From Paracoccus sp. MC1862 (GTDB lineage Bacteria; Pseudomonadota; Alphaproteobacteria; Rhodobacterales; Rhodobacteraceae), in contig NZ_CP067225.1 of NCBI RefSeq assembly GCF_016617715.1, positions 2,406,501-2,470,500 of the forward strand: a stretch of 64,000 nucleotides of DNA, in the 5' to 3' direction. Each line of letters starts with the position of its first letter. The stretch's first letter is position 1. A program made the position numbers and the translations under genes. Below are positions 29,603 through 38,779 of the stretch, piece after piece. The notes beneath the pieces were generated by a model, which saw only the letters and a program-made list of their open reading frames with translations, did not search any database and was not told where the DNA came from.

Positions 29603-31169
29603 AAGACGCCTCCGGCGGGGATATTTGGGGCCGAAAGACATCCTCTGTGCAGCAGCCTTGGCGCTGGCCCCGCTGGCGGCCTGGGCCGATGCGGCGGCGG
29701 ATTATGCCGAGCATTGCGCGTCCTGCCATGCCGAGAACCGGCTGGGCGGCACCGGCCCCGCGCTGATCCCCGACACGCTGAAGCGCGTGCGCGGCATTGA
29801 CGAGGTGATCGCCCACGGTCGCCCCTCGACCCAGATGGAGGGCTTCGCCGACGAGCTGTCGCCCGAGCGCATCGCCGCGCTGGTCGAGTTCATCAAGTCC
29901 CCTCTGGCCGAAACCCCAAGCTGGACCGTCGCCGACATCGAGGCGAGCCGCGAGATGGCCTCGGACTACACCCCCGCCGAGAAGCCGGTCTTCACCGCCG
30001 ATCCCATGAACATCACGCTGGTAGTCGAGACGGGGGACCATCACGTCAGCGTGCTGGACGGCGACACCTTTGACGTGCTGGACCGCTTCGGCACGCCCTA
30101 TGCGGTGCATGGGGGACCGAAGTTCTCGCCCGACGGGCGCTATGTCTTTGTCATGTCGCGCGACGGCTGGGTCGAGAAATACGACATCTGGTCGCTGAAA
30201 GAGGTGGGCCGCGTCCGCGCGGGCCTGAACAGCCGCAACATCGCCATGAGCCATGACGGCCAGTGGCTCGCCGTCGCCAACTACCTGCCGCAGACACTGA
30301 CGATCCTGTCTACCGAGACGCTGGAACCGGTGCGCGTGATCGATGTGGCGGCCCGCGACGGCACCCCCAGCCGGGTCAGCGCGGTCTATCAGGCGCCCGA
30401 ACGGAAAAGCTTCATCCTTGCGCTGAAGGACGCGCCCGAGATCTGGGAGGTGGCAACCGACCCCGAGGCCGGACCCTATTACGACGGCTATGTGCATACC
30501 TACGAAAAGGACGCGATCGAGGCCTTCGGCGCGCAGGAGGGGCTGTTCGCCCGCCGCCGCATCCGCACGGAGGAGCCGCTGGACGATTTCTTCTTCGACC
30601 CCGGCTACAAGAACCTGATCGGCACCAACCGCGAGGGCACCAAGGGCGTGGTCATCAACCTGACCAGCGGCGGCAAGGTGGCCGAATTGCCGCTGCCGGG
30701 GATGCCGCATCTGGGATCGGGCATCACCTGGGACCGCGAGGGCCACAAGGTCATGGCCACGCCGCACCTGAACGAAGGCGTCTTGTCGGTGATCGACATG
30801 ACCGACTGGACGCTGGTGAAGCAGATCGAGACCAACGGCCCCGGCTTCTTCCTGCGCAGCCACGAGACCTCGCCTTACGTCTGGGCGGACGTGTTCTTCG
30901 GTCCCCACAAGGACGAGGTCCATATCATCGACAAAGAGACGCTGGAAATCGTCAAGACCGTGAACCCCGCCCCCGGCAAGACCGTGGCGCATACCGAGTT
31001 CACGAAGGATGGCAAATACGCGCTGGTCTCGATCTGGGAGGATGACGGGGCGGTCGTCGTCTATGATGCCAAGACGCTGGAGGAGGTGCGGCGGCTGCCG
31101 ATGCGCAAGCCCTCGGGGAAATACAATGTCTGGAACAAGATCACCTTCTCGGATGGAACCAGCCACTAA
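29577..31169 (+). CDS. nirN: NirN, cd1-like heme d1 dihydro dehydrogenase
   Basis: From ATG 29577 the protein has 530 residues: an N-terminal signal region, heme c motif C47-ASC-H51 and a NirS-like eight-bladed propeller ending [12 protein letters not shown]. NirN binds heme d1 or its dihydro precursor in the periplasm and helps deliver the finished cofactor to NirS. Residues 9-21 ([13 protein letters not shown]) are encoded by an intergenic repeat, which gives the signal peptide a long basic N-region. A TTG at 29625 would yield a conventional signal peptide starting after the basic stretch. The ATG overlaps nirJ by 26 bases. Confidence 0.93.
   Translation: MTPRIVSSERRLRRGYLGPKDILCAAALALAPLAAWADAAADYAEHCASCHAENRLGGTGPALIPDTLKRVRGIDEVIAHGRPSTQMEGFADELSPERIAALVEFIKSPLAETPSWTVADIEASREMASDYTPAEKPVFTADPMNITLVVETGDHHVSVLDGDTFDVLDRFGTPYAVHGGPKFSPDGRYVFVMSRDGWVEKYDIWSLKEVGRVRAGLNSRNIAMSHDGQWLAVANYLPQTLTILSTETLEPVRVIDVAARDGTPSRVSAVYQAPERKSFILALKDAPEIWEVATDPEAGPYYDGYVHTYEKDAIEAFGAQEGLFARRRIRTEEPLDDFFFDPGYKNLIGTNREGTKGVVINLTSGGKVAELPLPGMPHLGSGITWDREGHKVMATPHLNEGVLSVIDMTDWTLVKQIETNGPGFFLRSHETSPYVWADVFFGPHKDEVHIIDKETLEIVKTVNPAPGKTVAHTEFTKDGKYALVSIWEDDGAVVVYDAKTLEEVRRLPMRKPSGKYNVWNKITFSDGTSH
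29601..29639 (+). repeat. GGATATTT intergenic repeat, copy 4, lying inside the nirN signal-peptide codons
   Basis: The element starts at the last two bases of the nirJ stop codon with GAAAGACGCCTCCGGCGGGG and continues with ATATTTGGGG and CCGAAAGAC. GAAAGAC forms a direct repeat at both ends. CGCC-TCC-GGCG can form a small hairpin. Orientation is the same as nirJ. If nirN starts at 29577 it is translated as residues 9-21. Confidence 0.75.
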
Positions 31170-31383
31170 AAGGAACCTGCTGCGGCTGGGGCTGATCCTG
31201 TCGCCCTTCGTCTGGGGTGCGGTGGCGATCAACCTGTTCATGCTGGGGCTGATCGCGGCCTCGGTCGGCTGGCCGAACCTCTCGCCCATCGCCACGCTGA
31301 TCGTCGCGGTGCCGCTGGCGGTGCCTGCCACCTGGCTCGCCACCCGCTGGGTCGGCGGGCTGCTGGACGAGGCGGAACGCTAG
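31153..31383 (+). CDS. Small two-helix membrane protein following nirN
   Basis: The 76-residue protein starts [19 protein letters not shown], with two hydrophobic segments (about 8-36 and 46-66) and a charged end (LLDEAER). Its ATG lies inside nirN (17-base overlap), so it is probably translated from the nir transcript. I do not recognise a named family; it could be a membrane anchor or assembly aid for the nir system. It is convergent with the following aldehyde dehydrogenase, overlapping its stop by four bases. Confidence 0.72.
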   Translation: MEPATKRNLLRLGLILSPFVWGAVAINLFMLGLIAASVGWPNLSPIATLIVAVPLAVPATWLATRWVGGLLDEAER

Positions 31384-32789
31384 CGAGAGGCGCCGCGCCG
31401 CGCGATTGCCAGCATCGCCCCGATCAGCCGCCTGCGCGCGGCCCAGGGCGGACGGGCCAGCGCCGTCCCCGCCCATCGCGCCTGCGCCATCACCGGACGA
31501 TTCTTGGAAAAGCGCGCGAAGCCATCAAAGCCGTGATAGGCGCCCATGCCGCTGTCCCCCACGCCGCCGAAGGGCAGGTTCTGCTGGCCCACGTGGAACA
31601 TGCAGTCGTTCAGGGTGACGCCGCCCGACATGCTGCGGGCCAGCACCAGATCCTGCCTGGCGCGGTCGTCGTCGAAATAGTAGAGCGCCAGAGGCCTTGG
31701 GCGGGCGTTCACATGGTCCAGCGCCTCCTCCAGTGTGGCCGCAGGGATGACCGGCAGGACGGGGCCGAAGATTTCCTCGCGCATCAGGCCGATGTTCTCG
31801 GGCGCGTCGAAGACCAGCGTGGGCGGCATGATGCGGCCGTTCGCGCCGGGCGGCACGGGGGCCAGTTCCACCACCCGCGCTCCGCCTTCCCGCGCCTCGG
31901 CAACAAGGCCCTGCAGCCGCGCCAGGTGCCGGTCCGAGATGATCCGCGCGTAATCGCCGTTCAGTCCGTTGGGGAACATGGCGGTGACGGCGCGGCGGGC
32001 CTGCGCCTCGAACTCGGCCATACGGGCGGGCGGGACCAGCGCATGATCCGGCGCAACGCAGGTCTGTCCCGCGTTCAGCAGCTTGCCCGCCATCAGGCGC
32101 GGCACCGCGCGGCTCAGATCGGCGCTGTCGTGCAGGATCGCGGGCGACTTGCCGCCCAGTTCCAGCGTGACCGGGGTCAGGTTGTCGGCCGCGGCCTGCA
32201 TCACCTCGCGCCCTACGCGGGTCGAACCGGTGAAGACGAGGTGATCCAGCGGCAGCCGCGTCATGGCCTGCGCCAGACCGGCATCCCCCGTGACGACTGC
32301 CACCTGCTCGGGCGGAAAGGCATCGGCCACCAACGCCGCTAGTGCCTCGGCCGCGCGGGGGGCGATTTCCGAGGGCTTGACCAGCACCCGGTTTCCCGCG
32401 GCGATCGCGTCTACCGCCGGCCCGAGCGTCAGCAGCACAGGATAGTTCCAGGCCCCGATCACACCCACCACCCCAAGCGGCTGGTATTCGTGGAAGGCCC
32501 GCGCCGGCCACAGGAAGCGCGAGCCCGGAACCCGCCTGCGCCGCATCCAGCCGCGCAGGTGGCGGCGGGCGTGGGCGATCGCGTCGTAAAGCGGCAGCAG
32601 TTCCAGCAGCCGCGTTTCCGCCGCCGGGCGGCCGCCGAAATCCGCATCCACCGCCGCGATCAGCGCCGGTTCATGCGCGCGGACTGCCGAGGCCAGCCGA
32701 GCCAAAGCCTGCCGTCGCGTATTCAGGTTGGGGCGCGGGTCGGCGGCGAAGCCGGCGCGCTGGCGTTCGAAGATCTCGGTCAGGGTCAT
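31380..32789 (-). CDS. Aldehyde dehydrogenase, coniferyl-aldehyde-dehydrogenase-like
   Basis: The 469-residue protein is an NAD(P)-dependent aldehyde dehydrogenase of the short ALDH3/CALDH type. It shows GVVGVIGAWNYPVLLTLGPA, VFTGSTRVGREVM, the catalytic glutamate in LELGGKSP and the nucleophile in NAGQTCVAPDH, followed by FFGPVLPV-like and PFGGVGDSGMG segments. The N-terminus lacks a signal peptide. It is coupled to the upstream SDR gene (ATGA). The true substrate cannot be read from sequence. Confidence 0.9.
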   Translation of the reverse strand: MTLTEIFERQRAGFAADPRPNLNTRRQALARLASAVRAHEPALIAAVDADFGGRPAAETRLLELLPLYDAIAHARRHLRGWMRRRRVPGSRFLWPARAFHEYQPLGVVGVIGAWNYPVLLTLGPAVDAIAAGNRVLVKPSEIAPRAAEALAALVADAFPPEQVAVVTGDAGLAQAMTRLPLDHLVFTGSTRVGREVMQAAADNLTPVTLELGGKSPAILHDSADLSRAVPRLMAGKLLNAGQTCVAPDHALVPPARMAEFEAQARRAVTAMFPNGLNGDYARIISDRHLARLQGLVAEAREGGARVVELAPVPPGANGRIMPPTLVFDAPENIGLMREEIFGPVLPVIPAATLEEALDHVNARPRPLALYYFDDDRARQDLVLARSMSGGVTLNDCMFHVGQQNLPFGGVGDSGMGAYHGFDGFARFSKNRPVMAQARWAGTALARPPWAARRRLIGAMLAIARRGASR

Positions 32790-33595
32790 TCGCGCCCCCG
32801 GAAGCGGTCCATCGAGCCGTAGATGCCGAAGAGCCGTCCAGCCAGCGCGTCAAAGGCGCGCACCGGCATGATCCCCTTGAGGAAGGGCAGAAAGTTCACC
32901 AGCCCCGGCAACCGCAGGAAGATCCGGTCGCGGCGGATGGCGCGGAGGATGGCGTCGGCCACGGCCTCGGGGCGCAGGACGGGGATCAGGCGCAGCTTCG
33001 CGCCCGCGAACATCCCGGTGTCGATGTAGGTGGGGGTGACGGTGGTCACGCGGACCCCGGTCCGGCCTGCCTGCATTTCCAGCCGCAGCGAATCCGACCA
33101 GCCGATCAGCGCCCATTTGCTGGCGCAATAGACTGACATGTTCGGGTTCGACAGCATCCCCGCGGCCGAGGCGATGTTGACGATGTGTCCCCGCCCTCGC
33201 GCGACCATCCCGGGCAGGAAGGCTCGGGCGACCAGCATCGGCGCGATGGCGTTGACCTCCATCGTGCGGCGGATGTCGGCCTCCGTATGGACGGCGAAGG
33301 GCTTGCCCAAGACGATGCCTGCGTTGTTCAGCAGGATGTCAGGGGCAAGGCCCTGCGCCTCGGCCTCGGCCACTGCCGCTGCAATCTCATCCGGCCGGGA
33401 CAGGTCCAGGCGGGTGCCTGTGACGTCGAGCCCTTCGGCGTGGAACCCGGCCACGGCGCGGTCCAGCGCCGCCGCGTCGATGTCCCACAAGGCCACCCGC
33501 GCCGCGCCCGCAGCGAACATCCGCCGCGTGACCAGAAGCCCAATCCCCGATGCGCCCCCTGTCACCAGCGCCGTGGCGCTCTTGATCTCGGTCAT
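32786..33595 (-). CDS. Short-chain dehydrogenase/reductase
   Basis: The 269-residue classical SDR has the cofactor motif TGGASGIG, NNAG and the active-site SVYCASK. A more hydrophobic C-terminal part (RLPGLVNFLPFLKGIMPVRA) resembles SDRs that act on lipids or hydrophobic carbonyls. The ATG at 33595 follows TGAGG. It forms a two-gene unit with the aldehyde dehydrogenase, divergent from the TRAP operon, so the 240-bp region between may hold promoters for both directions. Confidence 0.9.
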   Translation of the reverse strand: MTEIKSATALVTGGASGIGLLVTRRMFAAGAARVALWDIDAAALDRAVAGFHAEGLDVTGTRLDLSRPDEIAAAVAEAEAQGLAPDILLNNAGIVLGKPFAVHTEADIRRTMEVNAIAPMLVARAFLPGMVARGRGHIVNIASAAGMLSNPNMSVYCASKWALIGWSDSLRLEMQAGRTGVRVTTVTPTYIDTGMFAGAKLRLIPVLRPEAVADAILRAIRRDRIFLRLPGLVNFLPFLKGIMPVRAFDALAGRLFGIYGSMDRFRGRE

Positions 33596-33834
33596 CCTCA
33601 GCCCCTTGTCCCGCCGTCCCCGATTATACGCAGGGGCGGAGGTGGCGGGAGAGGACGTGGCGTCAGCGCCAAGGCGCGCAAAGATCGCCAAGCCTGTTTC
33701 ATATGGCGGACCTTTCACGATCGGACAGATTGCCGGTTGCGATGAAACCCAAGGGTCGTATTCATAGGCGCGCGCGAATGAAACGACAGGCGGCACTCCG
33801 CCATTCGGAACGCGGTCAGGACGGAGGAGACGGG
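33596..33834. promoter_or_regulatory. Divergent control region of the SDR-ALDH and TRAP-catabolic operons
   Basis: No gene is supported here. TTTCATATGGCGGA at 33697-33710 carries one half (TGGCGGA) of the palindromes often bound by IclR-type regulators, and the inverted half TCCGCCA occurs near 33797-33803 (CACTCCGCCATTC). An IclR gene is encoded in the downstream operon, so autoregulation is plausible. This is a weak match seen by eye. Confidence 0.3.
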
Positions 33835-35709
33835 ATGGAGCTGGCCGAACAGCCCGGCGCCGAGGTGGCTCTTGGCGGCATCGAGACGTTGGCCGCGCCG
33901 AAGAAGGCCGAACCCTGGATGCGTCCGGTCGAGCTTGCCGCCGCCGCCCTTCTGGCGGTGATGATGGTCACGGTGCTGGCCAATGTCGTCTTCCGCTATG
34001 TCCTGCACCATCCGCTGATCTGGGGGGACGAACTCGCCTCGCTGGCCTTCATCTGGATGGCGATGCTGGGCGCGGCCATCGCCGTGGACCGGCACGAGCA
34101 TCTGCGGCTGACCATCTTCCTGCCGATGATCCCCCGGCGCATCCGGTCCTGGGTCGAGGTCGCGGGGCTGGTCGTCACCTGCATCCTGCTGCTGCGGCTG
34201 CTGCCCGAGGCGGTCAGCTATGCCTATGAAGAATCCTTCGTCACCTCGCCCGCGCTGGGGCTGCCGATGTCGTGGCGGGCCTCGGCCCTGCCTGCGGGCA
34301 TCGGGCTGATGGCGCTGCTGATGGTCCTTGCCACGGTCCGCACCCGGAACTGGGGCGCGATCACATCCTCGCTGCTGCTGGTCGGGGCCATCGTCGGGCT
34401 GCTGTGGGTCGCCCGGCCGAGCCTTGCCGCCATCGGCAACTGGAACCTGCCGATCTTCCTCGGGCTGGTCGTCGCGGCGCTGCTGGCGATCGGGGTGCCC
34501 ATCGCCTTCTGCTTCGCCACGGGCACGCTCGCCTACCTGACATTCGCCAGCCATGCGCCGGTCTTCGTGATGATGGGCCGGATCGACGAAGGAATGTCCT
34601 CGCTGATTCTTTTGTCGGTGCCGATCTTCGTGCTGCTGGGCTGCATCCTCGATGAAACCGGGATGGGGCGGGCCATCGTGAACTTCCTCGCCTCGCTTCT
34701 GGGCCATGTGAAGGCGGGGATGAGCTATGTGCTGCTCGGCTCGATGTTCCTTGTTTCGGGGATTTCCGGGTCCAAGGTGTCGGACATGGCGACCGTCGCC
34801 CCGGCGCTGTTCCCGGAAATGCGCCGCCGCGGCCATTCGCCGGCCGAGATGACGGCGCTGCTGGCCACGGGTGCCGCGATGGCCGACACGGTGCCTCCGT
34901 CCATCGTGCTGATCGTGCTGGGGTCGGCCGCCGGAGTCTCGATCGCCGGGCTGTTCAAGGCGGGCTTCGTCATCGCCATGGTGCTGCTGCTGGTCCTCGC
35001 GCTGCTGGCCCGCTGGAAGGCGCGGGACGAGGACATGGCCGGCGTCCGCCGCGCCCGTCCCGGCATCATCGGCCGCACCCTGCTGATCGCGGCCCCGGCA
35101 CTGGTGCTGCCCTTCCTGATCCGCAGCCTCGTCGGTGGCGGCATCGCCACCGCGACCGAGGTTTCGGCCATCGCCGTGGTCTATGCCTTCCTGATCGGCG
35201 TCGTCCTTTACGGCGGCATCCCGCGCCGACGGATCGTGCCGATGCTGGTCGAAACCGTCGCCATGTCGGGCGCGATCCTGCTGATCCTCGGCACCGCCTC
35301 GGCCATGTCCTGGGCGCTGACGCAGTCGGGCTTTGCCCGCGACCTCACCGCCATGATGACCGGCCTGCCGGGGGGCGCGGTGATCTTCATGCTGGCGTCC
35401 ATCGTGATCTTCCTGATCCTCGGCTGCGTGCTGGAAGGGCTGCCCGCCATCGTGCTGCTGGCGCCGATCATGTTTCCCTTAGCCCGCACCTTGGGCATCC
35501 ACGACATCCATTATTCGATGGTGATCGTGACCGCGATGAACATCGGCCTGATGGCCCCGCCCATCGGGATCGGCTTCTACATCGCCTGCAAGATCGCGGG
35601 CGTCTCGCCCGACGCCGTGATGGGCCGCATCTGGCCCTATCTCGTGGCGCTGCTGGTGGGCCTTGGCGTCATCGCCGCCGTGCCCGCGATTTCCACCGCC
35701 TTCATCTGA
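33835..35709 (+). CDS. TRAP transporter fused small (DctQ) and large (DctM) permease
   Basis: The 624-residue protein joins a DctQ-like part (about 30-180: ANVVFRYVLHHPLIWGDELA, the conserved Q-subunit motif) to a 12-helix DctM part (about 200-624, with GISGSKVSDMATVAPALFPEM and DTVPPSIVLIVLGSAAGVSI). TRAP systems import organic acids using ion gradients and a periplasmic binding protein. GGAGGAGA precedes ATG 33835; the longer upstream frame lacks support. The partner binding protein gene follows 27 bp later. Confidence 0.94.
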   Translation: MELAEQPGAEVALGGIETLAAPKKAEPWMRPVELAAAALLAVMMVTVLANVVFRYVLHHPLIWGDELASLAFIWMAMLGAAIAVDRHEHLRLTIFLPMIPRRIRSWVEVAGLVVTCILLLRLLPEAVSYAYEESFVTSPALGLPMSWRASALPAGIGLMALLMVLATVRTRNWGAITSSLLLVGAIVGLLWVARPSLAAIGNWNLPIFLGLVVAALLAIGVPIAFCFATGTLAYLTFASHAPVFVMMGRIDEGMSSLILLSVPIFVLLGCILDETGMGRAIVNFLASLLGHVKAGMSYVLLGSMFLVSGISGSKVSDMATVAPALFPEMRRRGHSPAEMTALLATGAAMADTVPPSIVLIVLGSAAGVSIAGLFKAGFVIAMVLLLVLALLARWKARDEDMAGVRRARPGIIGRTLLIAAPALVLPFLIRSLVGGGIATATEVSAIAVVYAFLIGVVLYGGIPRRRIVPMLVETVAMSGAILLILGTASAMSWALTQSGFARDLTAMMTGLPGGAVIFMLASIVIFLILGCVLEGLPAIVLLAPIMFPLARTLGIHDIHYSMVIVTAMNIGLMAPPIGIGFYIACKIAGVSPDAVMGRIWPYLVALLVGLGVIAAVPAISTAFI

Positions 35710-35736
35710 AGCTGATCTCTGGGAGGAGACAAACCC

Positions 35737-36753
35737 GTGAAAACCAACCGCCGCACCCTGCTGATGGGGGCTGCAGCCCTCGGCCTTGCCGCGCCCTTCG
35801 TCCGGCCCGGTGCCGCTCGGGCTGCCGAGTTCACCTACAAGCTGGCCAACAACCAGCCGATGACCCACCCGACCAACGTCCGCGCGGCCGAGGCCGTGGC
35901 GAGGATCCTGGAGGAATCAAGCGGTCGCGTGGACATCCAGGTCTTCCCCTCGAACCAGCTTGGCGCGGACACCGACGTGCTGGGGCAGTTGCGCTCGGGC
36001 GGGGTCGAGTTCTTCCTGCTCTCGCCCCTGATCCTCTCCACCCTGATCCCGAACGCCGCCATCAGCGGCATCGGCTTTGCCTTCCCGAACTACGATGCCG
36101 TCTGGGCCGCCATGGACGGCGAGCTTGGCGCCTATGCCCGCGCCCAGATCGAGGCGGGCGGGCTGATCGTGCAGGAGAAGATCTGGGACAACGGCTTCCG
36201 CCAGACCACCTCCTCGCGCGGGCCGATCACGACGCCCGCCGATTTCGAGGGGATGAAGATCCGGGTGCCCGTCTCGCCGCTCTGGACCTCAATGTTCACG
36301 GCTTTCGGGGCGGCGCCGGCATCCATCAACTTCGCTGAAACCTATTCGGCGCTGCAGACGGGGATCGTGGACGGGCAGGAAAACCCGCTGGCGATCATCT
36401 CGACCTCGAAGCTGAACGAGGTGCAGGATTACTGTTCCATGACCAACCACATGTGGGACGGCTTCTGGATGCTGGGCAACCGCCGCGCCTGGTCCGCGCT
36501 GCCCGAGGACCTGCAGGCGATCGTGTCGAGGAACCTCAACGACGCGGGCATGGCGCAGCGGCAGGACGTGATGGCACTGAACCAGTCCTTGCGCGATGAC
36601 CTGGAAGCCACGGGCATGACCTTCAACGACGTCGATCCCGCGCCCTTCGAGCAGAAGCTGCGCGAGGCCGGCTTCTACGCCGAATGGAAGGGCAAGTTCG
36701 GCGACGAGGCCTGGGCGATCCTGGAACGCTCGGTCGGAAGGCCGCTGGCCTGA
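35737..36753 (+). CDS. TRAP transporter substrate-binding protein (DctP family)
   Basis: The 338-residue protein has a twin-arginine-like export signal (MKTNRRTLLMGAAALGLAAP) and the DctP fold: EFTYKLANNQPMTHPTNVRA, LRSGGVEFFLLSPLILS, the arginine-containing ligand segment GMKIRVPVSPLWTSMF and ETYSALQTGIVDGQENPLAI. Family members bind a carboxylate through that conserved arginine. It belongs with the fused permease directly upstream. The substrate is unknown; the following CoA-metabolism genes suggest an organic acid that is activated to a CoA thioester. Confidence 0.94.
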   Translation: MKTNRRTLLMGAAALGLAAPFVRPGAARAAEFTYKLANNQPMTHPTNVRAAEAVARILEESSGRVDIQVFPSNQLGADTDVLGQLRSGGVEFFLLSPLILSTLIPNAAISGIGFAFPNYDAVWAAMDGELGAYARAQIEAGGLIVQEKIWDNGFRQTTSSRGPITTPADFEGMKIRVPVSPLWTSMFTAFGAAPASINFAETYSALQTGIVDGQENPLAIISTSKLNEVQDYCSMTNHMWDGFWMLGNRRAWSALPEDLQAIVSRNLNDAGMAQRQDVMALNQSLRDDLEATGMTFNDVDPAPFEQKLREAGFYAEWKGKFGDEAWAILERSVGRPLA

Positions 36754-36754
36754 C

Positions 36755-37606
36755 ATGGTGGCGCAGGCGCCACTTTCCGCAGCCTCCCCCGCCCTTCCGG
36801 GCGGGGCGCAGGCCGTGGACCGGGCGCTTGCGCTGCTGGCCGCCGTGGGCCGCGCCCCGTCCGAGGGCGTGCCCCTGTCGGAGCTGGCGCAGGCGGCGGG
36901 GGTGGCCAAGCCCACGGCCCGGCGGCTGCTGATCTCGCTGATGGGCGCTGATCTGGTAGAACAGGACGCGGGCACGCGGGCCTATCATCTGGGTGCGGGC
37001 GCGTTCCTTCTGGGCCTACACGCGGGTCGGCGGCACGACATGACCGAACAGGCCGCCGATTGCGTAGCCCGCCTTGCGCGGGACAGCGGCGACAGCGCCT
37101 TTCTGCTGGTGCCGCAGGGCGACGAGGTCCTTTGCCTGATGCGCGAGGAAGGAGCCTATCCGATCCGCACCCATGCCCTGCTGGCGGGCGACCGGAATCC
37201 GGCGGGCGTGGGCGCGGGCGGGCTCGCCCTGCTGGCCGCCCTGCCGCCCGAGGAAGCGGTGGCCACACTGGACCGCATCGTCCCCGCGACCGCCGCCCGG
37301 ATGGGCGAGGCCGCAAGGCATCTGCCCGCCGATGTGGCGCTGGCGCGGGAACGGGGCTTTGCGCTGAACCCCGGCCGGGTCGTGCCGGGAAGCTGGGGCG
37401 TGGCTGTCCCGGTCCTGTGGCCCGACGGCCGCCCCGCCGCCGCGCTGACCATCGCCGCCGTCGAGTCCCGCATGGGCGCGGCGCGGCAACCGGAACTCGT
37501 CCGCCTGCTGCGGACCGAGACCGCGCTGATCGAGGCGCGGCTGGCCCGCCCCCTCACCCCCGGCGCGAACCCTGCGCCGCCGCCACTACGCACCGCGAGA
37601 GGATAG
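36755..37606 (+). CDS. IclR family transcriptional regulator
   Basis: The 283-residue protein has an N-terminal winged helix (QAVDRALALLAAVGRAPSEG, VAKPTARRLLISLMGADLV) and the IclR effector domain with GDRNPAGVGAGGLALLAALP and a C-terminal VPVLWPDGRPAAALTIAA. It starts one base after the dctP stop region and sits inside the catabolic operon, so it probably controls the operon and itself in response to an aromatic or aliphatic acid. Confidence 0.93.
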   Translation: MVAQAPLSAASPALPGGAQAVDRALALLAAVGRAPSEGVPLSELAQAAGVAKPTARRLLISLMGADLVEQDAGTRAYHLGAGAFLLGLHAGRRHDMTEQAADCVARLARDSGDSAFLLVPQGDEVLCLMREEGAYPIRTHALLAGDRNPAGVGAGGLALLAALPPEEAVATLDRIVPATAARMGEAARHLPADVALARERGFALNPGRVVPGSWGVAVPVLWPDGRPAAALTIAAVESRMGAARQPELVRLLRTETALIEARLARPLTPGANPAPPPLRTARG

Positions 37607-37609
37607 ACC

Positions 37610-38779
37610 ATGACCGAGCCGCTGATCGTGGGCTGGGCCCATACCCGCTTCGGCAAGTCCGAGGCCCCCGACACCACCGCCCTGATGGCCGAGGTCGCGG
37701 GCCCCGCGCTCGCCCATGCCGGCGTGACGGCCCACCAGCTGGACGGCATCTTCGTCGGCGTCTGGAACAACGGCTTCTCGCGACAGGATTTTCAGGGCGC
37801 GCTGGTGGCGATGGGCACGCCGGAACTGGCGGGCGTGCCCTTCATGCGGACGGAAAACGCCTGCGCCACCGGCTCGGCGGCGCTTTACGCCGCAGCGGAC
37901 TTCATCGCCTCGGGGCGGGGGCGGATCGCGCTGGTGATCGGGGCCGAGAAGATGACCGCGACCCCGGTGTCCGAGGTCGGTGACATCCTGCTGGCGGCCA
38001 GCTACGTCCCCGAGGAGGCGGATGTCGAAGGCGGCTTCGCGGGCGTCTTCGGCCAGATCGCCAACACCTATTTCCAGCGCCATGGCGACCGGTCCGAGGA
38101 ACTGGCGATGATCGCCGCCAAGAACCACGAGAACGGCACCCGCAACCCTTTTGCCCATATGCAGAAGGATTTTTCCGTCGAGTTCTGCAACACGCCTTCG
38201 GACAAGAACCCCCGGGTGGCGGGGCCGCTGCGGCGCACGGATTGCTCGCTGATCTCGGACGGCGCGGCGGCCATCGTGCTGGCGGATGCCGAGATGGCCG
38301 AGACCCTGTCCCGCGCCATCCGTTTCCGCGCGCGCGCGCAGGCGGGCGACGTGCTGGCGCTGTCGCGCCGCGATCCCATCGCCTTCGAGGGCGCGCACCG
38401 CGCCTGGGCGCAGGCGCTGGATCAGGCGGGGGTCGGCATCATGGACCTCGACCTCGTGGAAACCCACGACTGCTTCACCATCGCCGAGATGATCGAATAC
38501 GAGGCGATGGGCCTCGCCAAGCCCGGCGAGGGCTGGAAGGTCGTCCTCGACGGCACCACCCGAATGGGCGGCGCGCTGCCGGTGAACCCTTCGGGCGGGC
38601 TCAAGTCGCGCGGCCATCCCATCGGGGCCACGGGCGTTTCGCAGCACGTCATGGCCTGCCTGCAACTGACGGGGGAAGCGGGCGGGATGCAGGTGCCGGG
38701 CGCCAAGCTCGCCGGAGTCTTCAACATGGGGGGTGCGGCGGTCGCCAACTACTGCTCGATCCTCGAAAGGGTGAAATGA
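37610..38779 (+). CDS. Thiolase-like acetyl-CoA acetyltransferase
   Basis: The 389-residue protein belongs to the thiolase superfamily (SCP-x/non-decarboxylating type). The nucleophile is Cys85 in TENACATGSAALY; later motifs are DLVETHDCFTIAEMIEYEAM, NPSGGLKSRGHPIGATGVSQ and a glycine-rich end (AGVFNMGGAAVANYC). The NEAFA motif of classical thiolases is replaced by THDCF, typical of the SCP-x group acting on bulky acyl-CoAs. Its stop overlaps the acyl-CoA synthetase start. Confidence 0.92.
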   Translation: MTEPLIVGWAHTRFGKSEAPDTTALMAEVAGPALAHAGVTAHQLDGIFVGVWNNGFSRQDFQGALVAMGTPELAGVPFMRTENACATGSAALYAAADFIASGRGRIALVIGAEKMTATPVSEVGDILLAASYVPEEADVEGGFAGVFGQIANTYFQRHGDRSEELAMIAAKNHENGTRNPFAHMQKDFSVEFCNTPSDKNPRVAGPLRRTDCSLISDGAAAIVLADAEMAETLSRAIRFRARAQAGDVLALSRRDPIAFEGAHRAWAQALDQAGVGIMDLDLVETHDCFTIAEMIEYEAMGLAKPGEGWKVVLDGTTRMGGALPVNPSGGLKSRGHPIGATGVSQHVMACLQLTGEAGGMQVPGAKLAGVFNMGGAAVANYCSILERVK

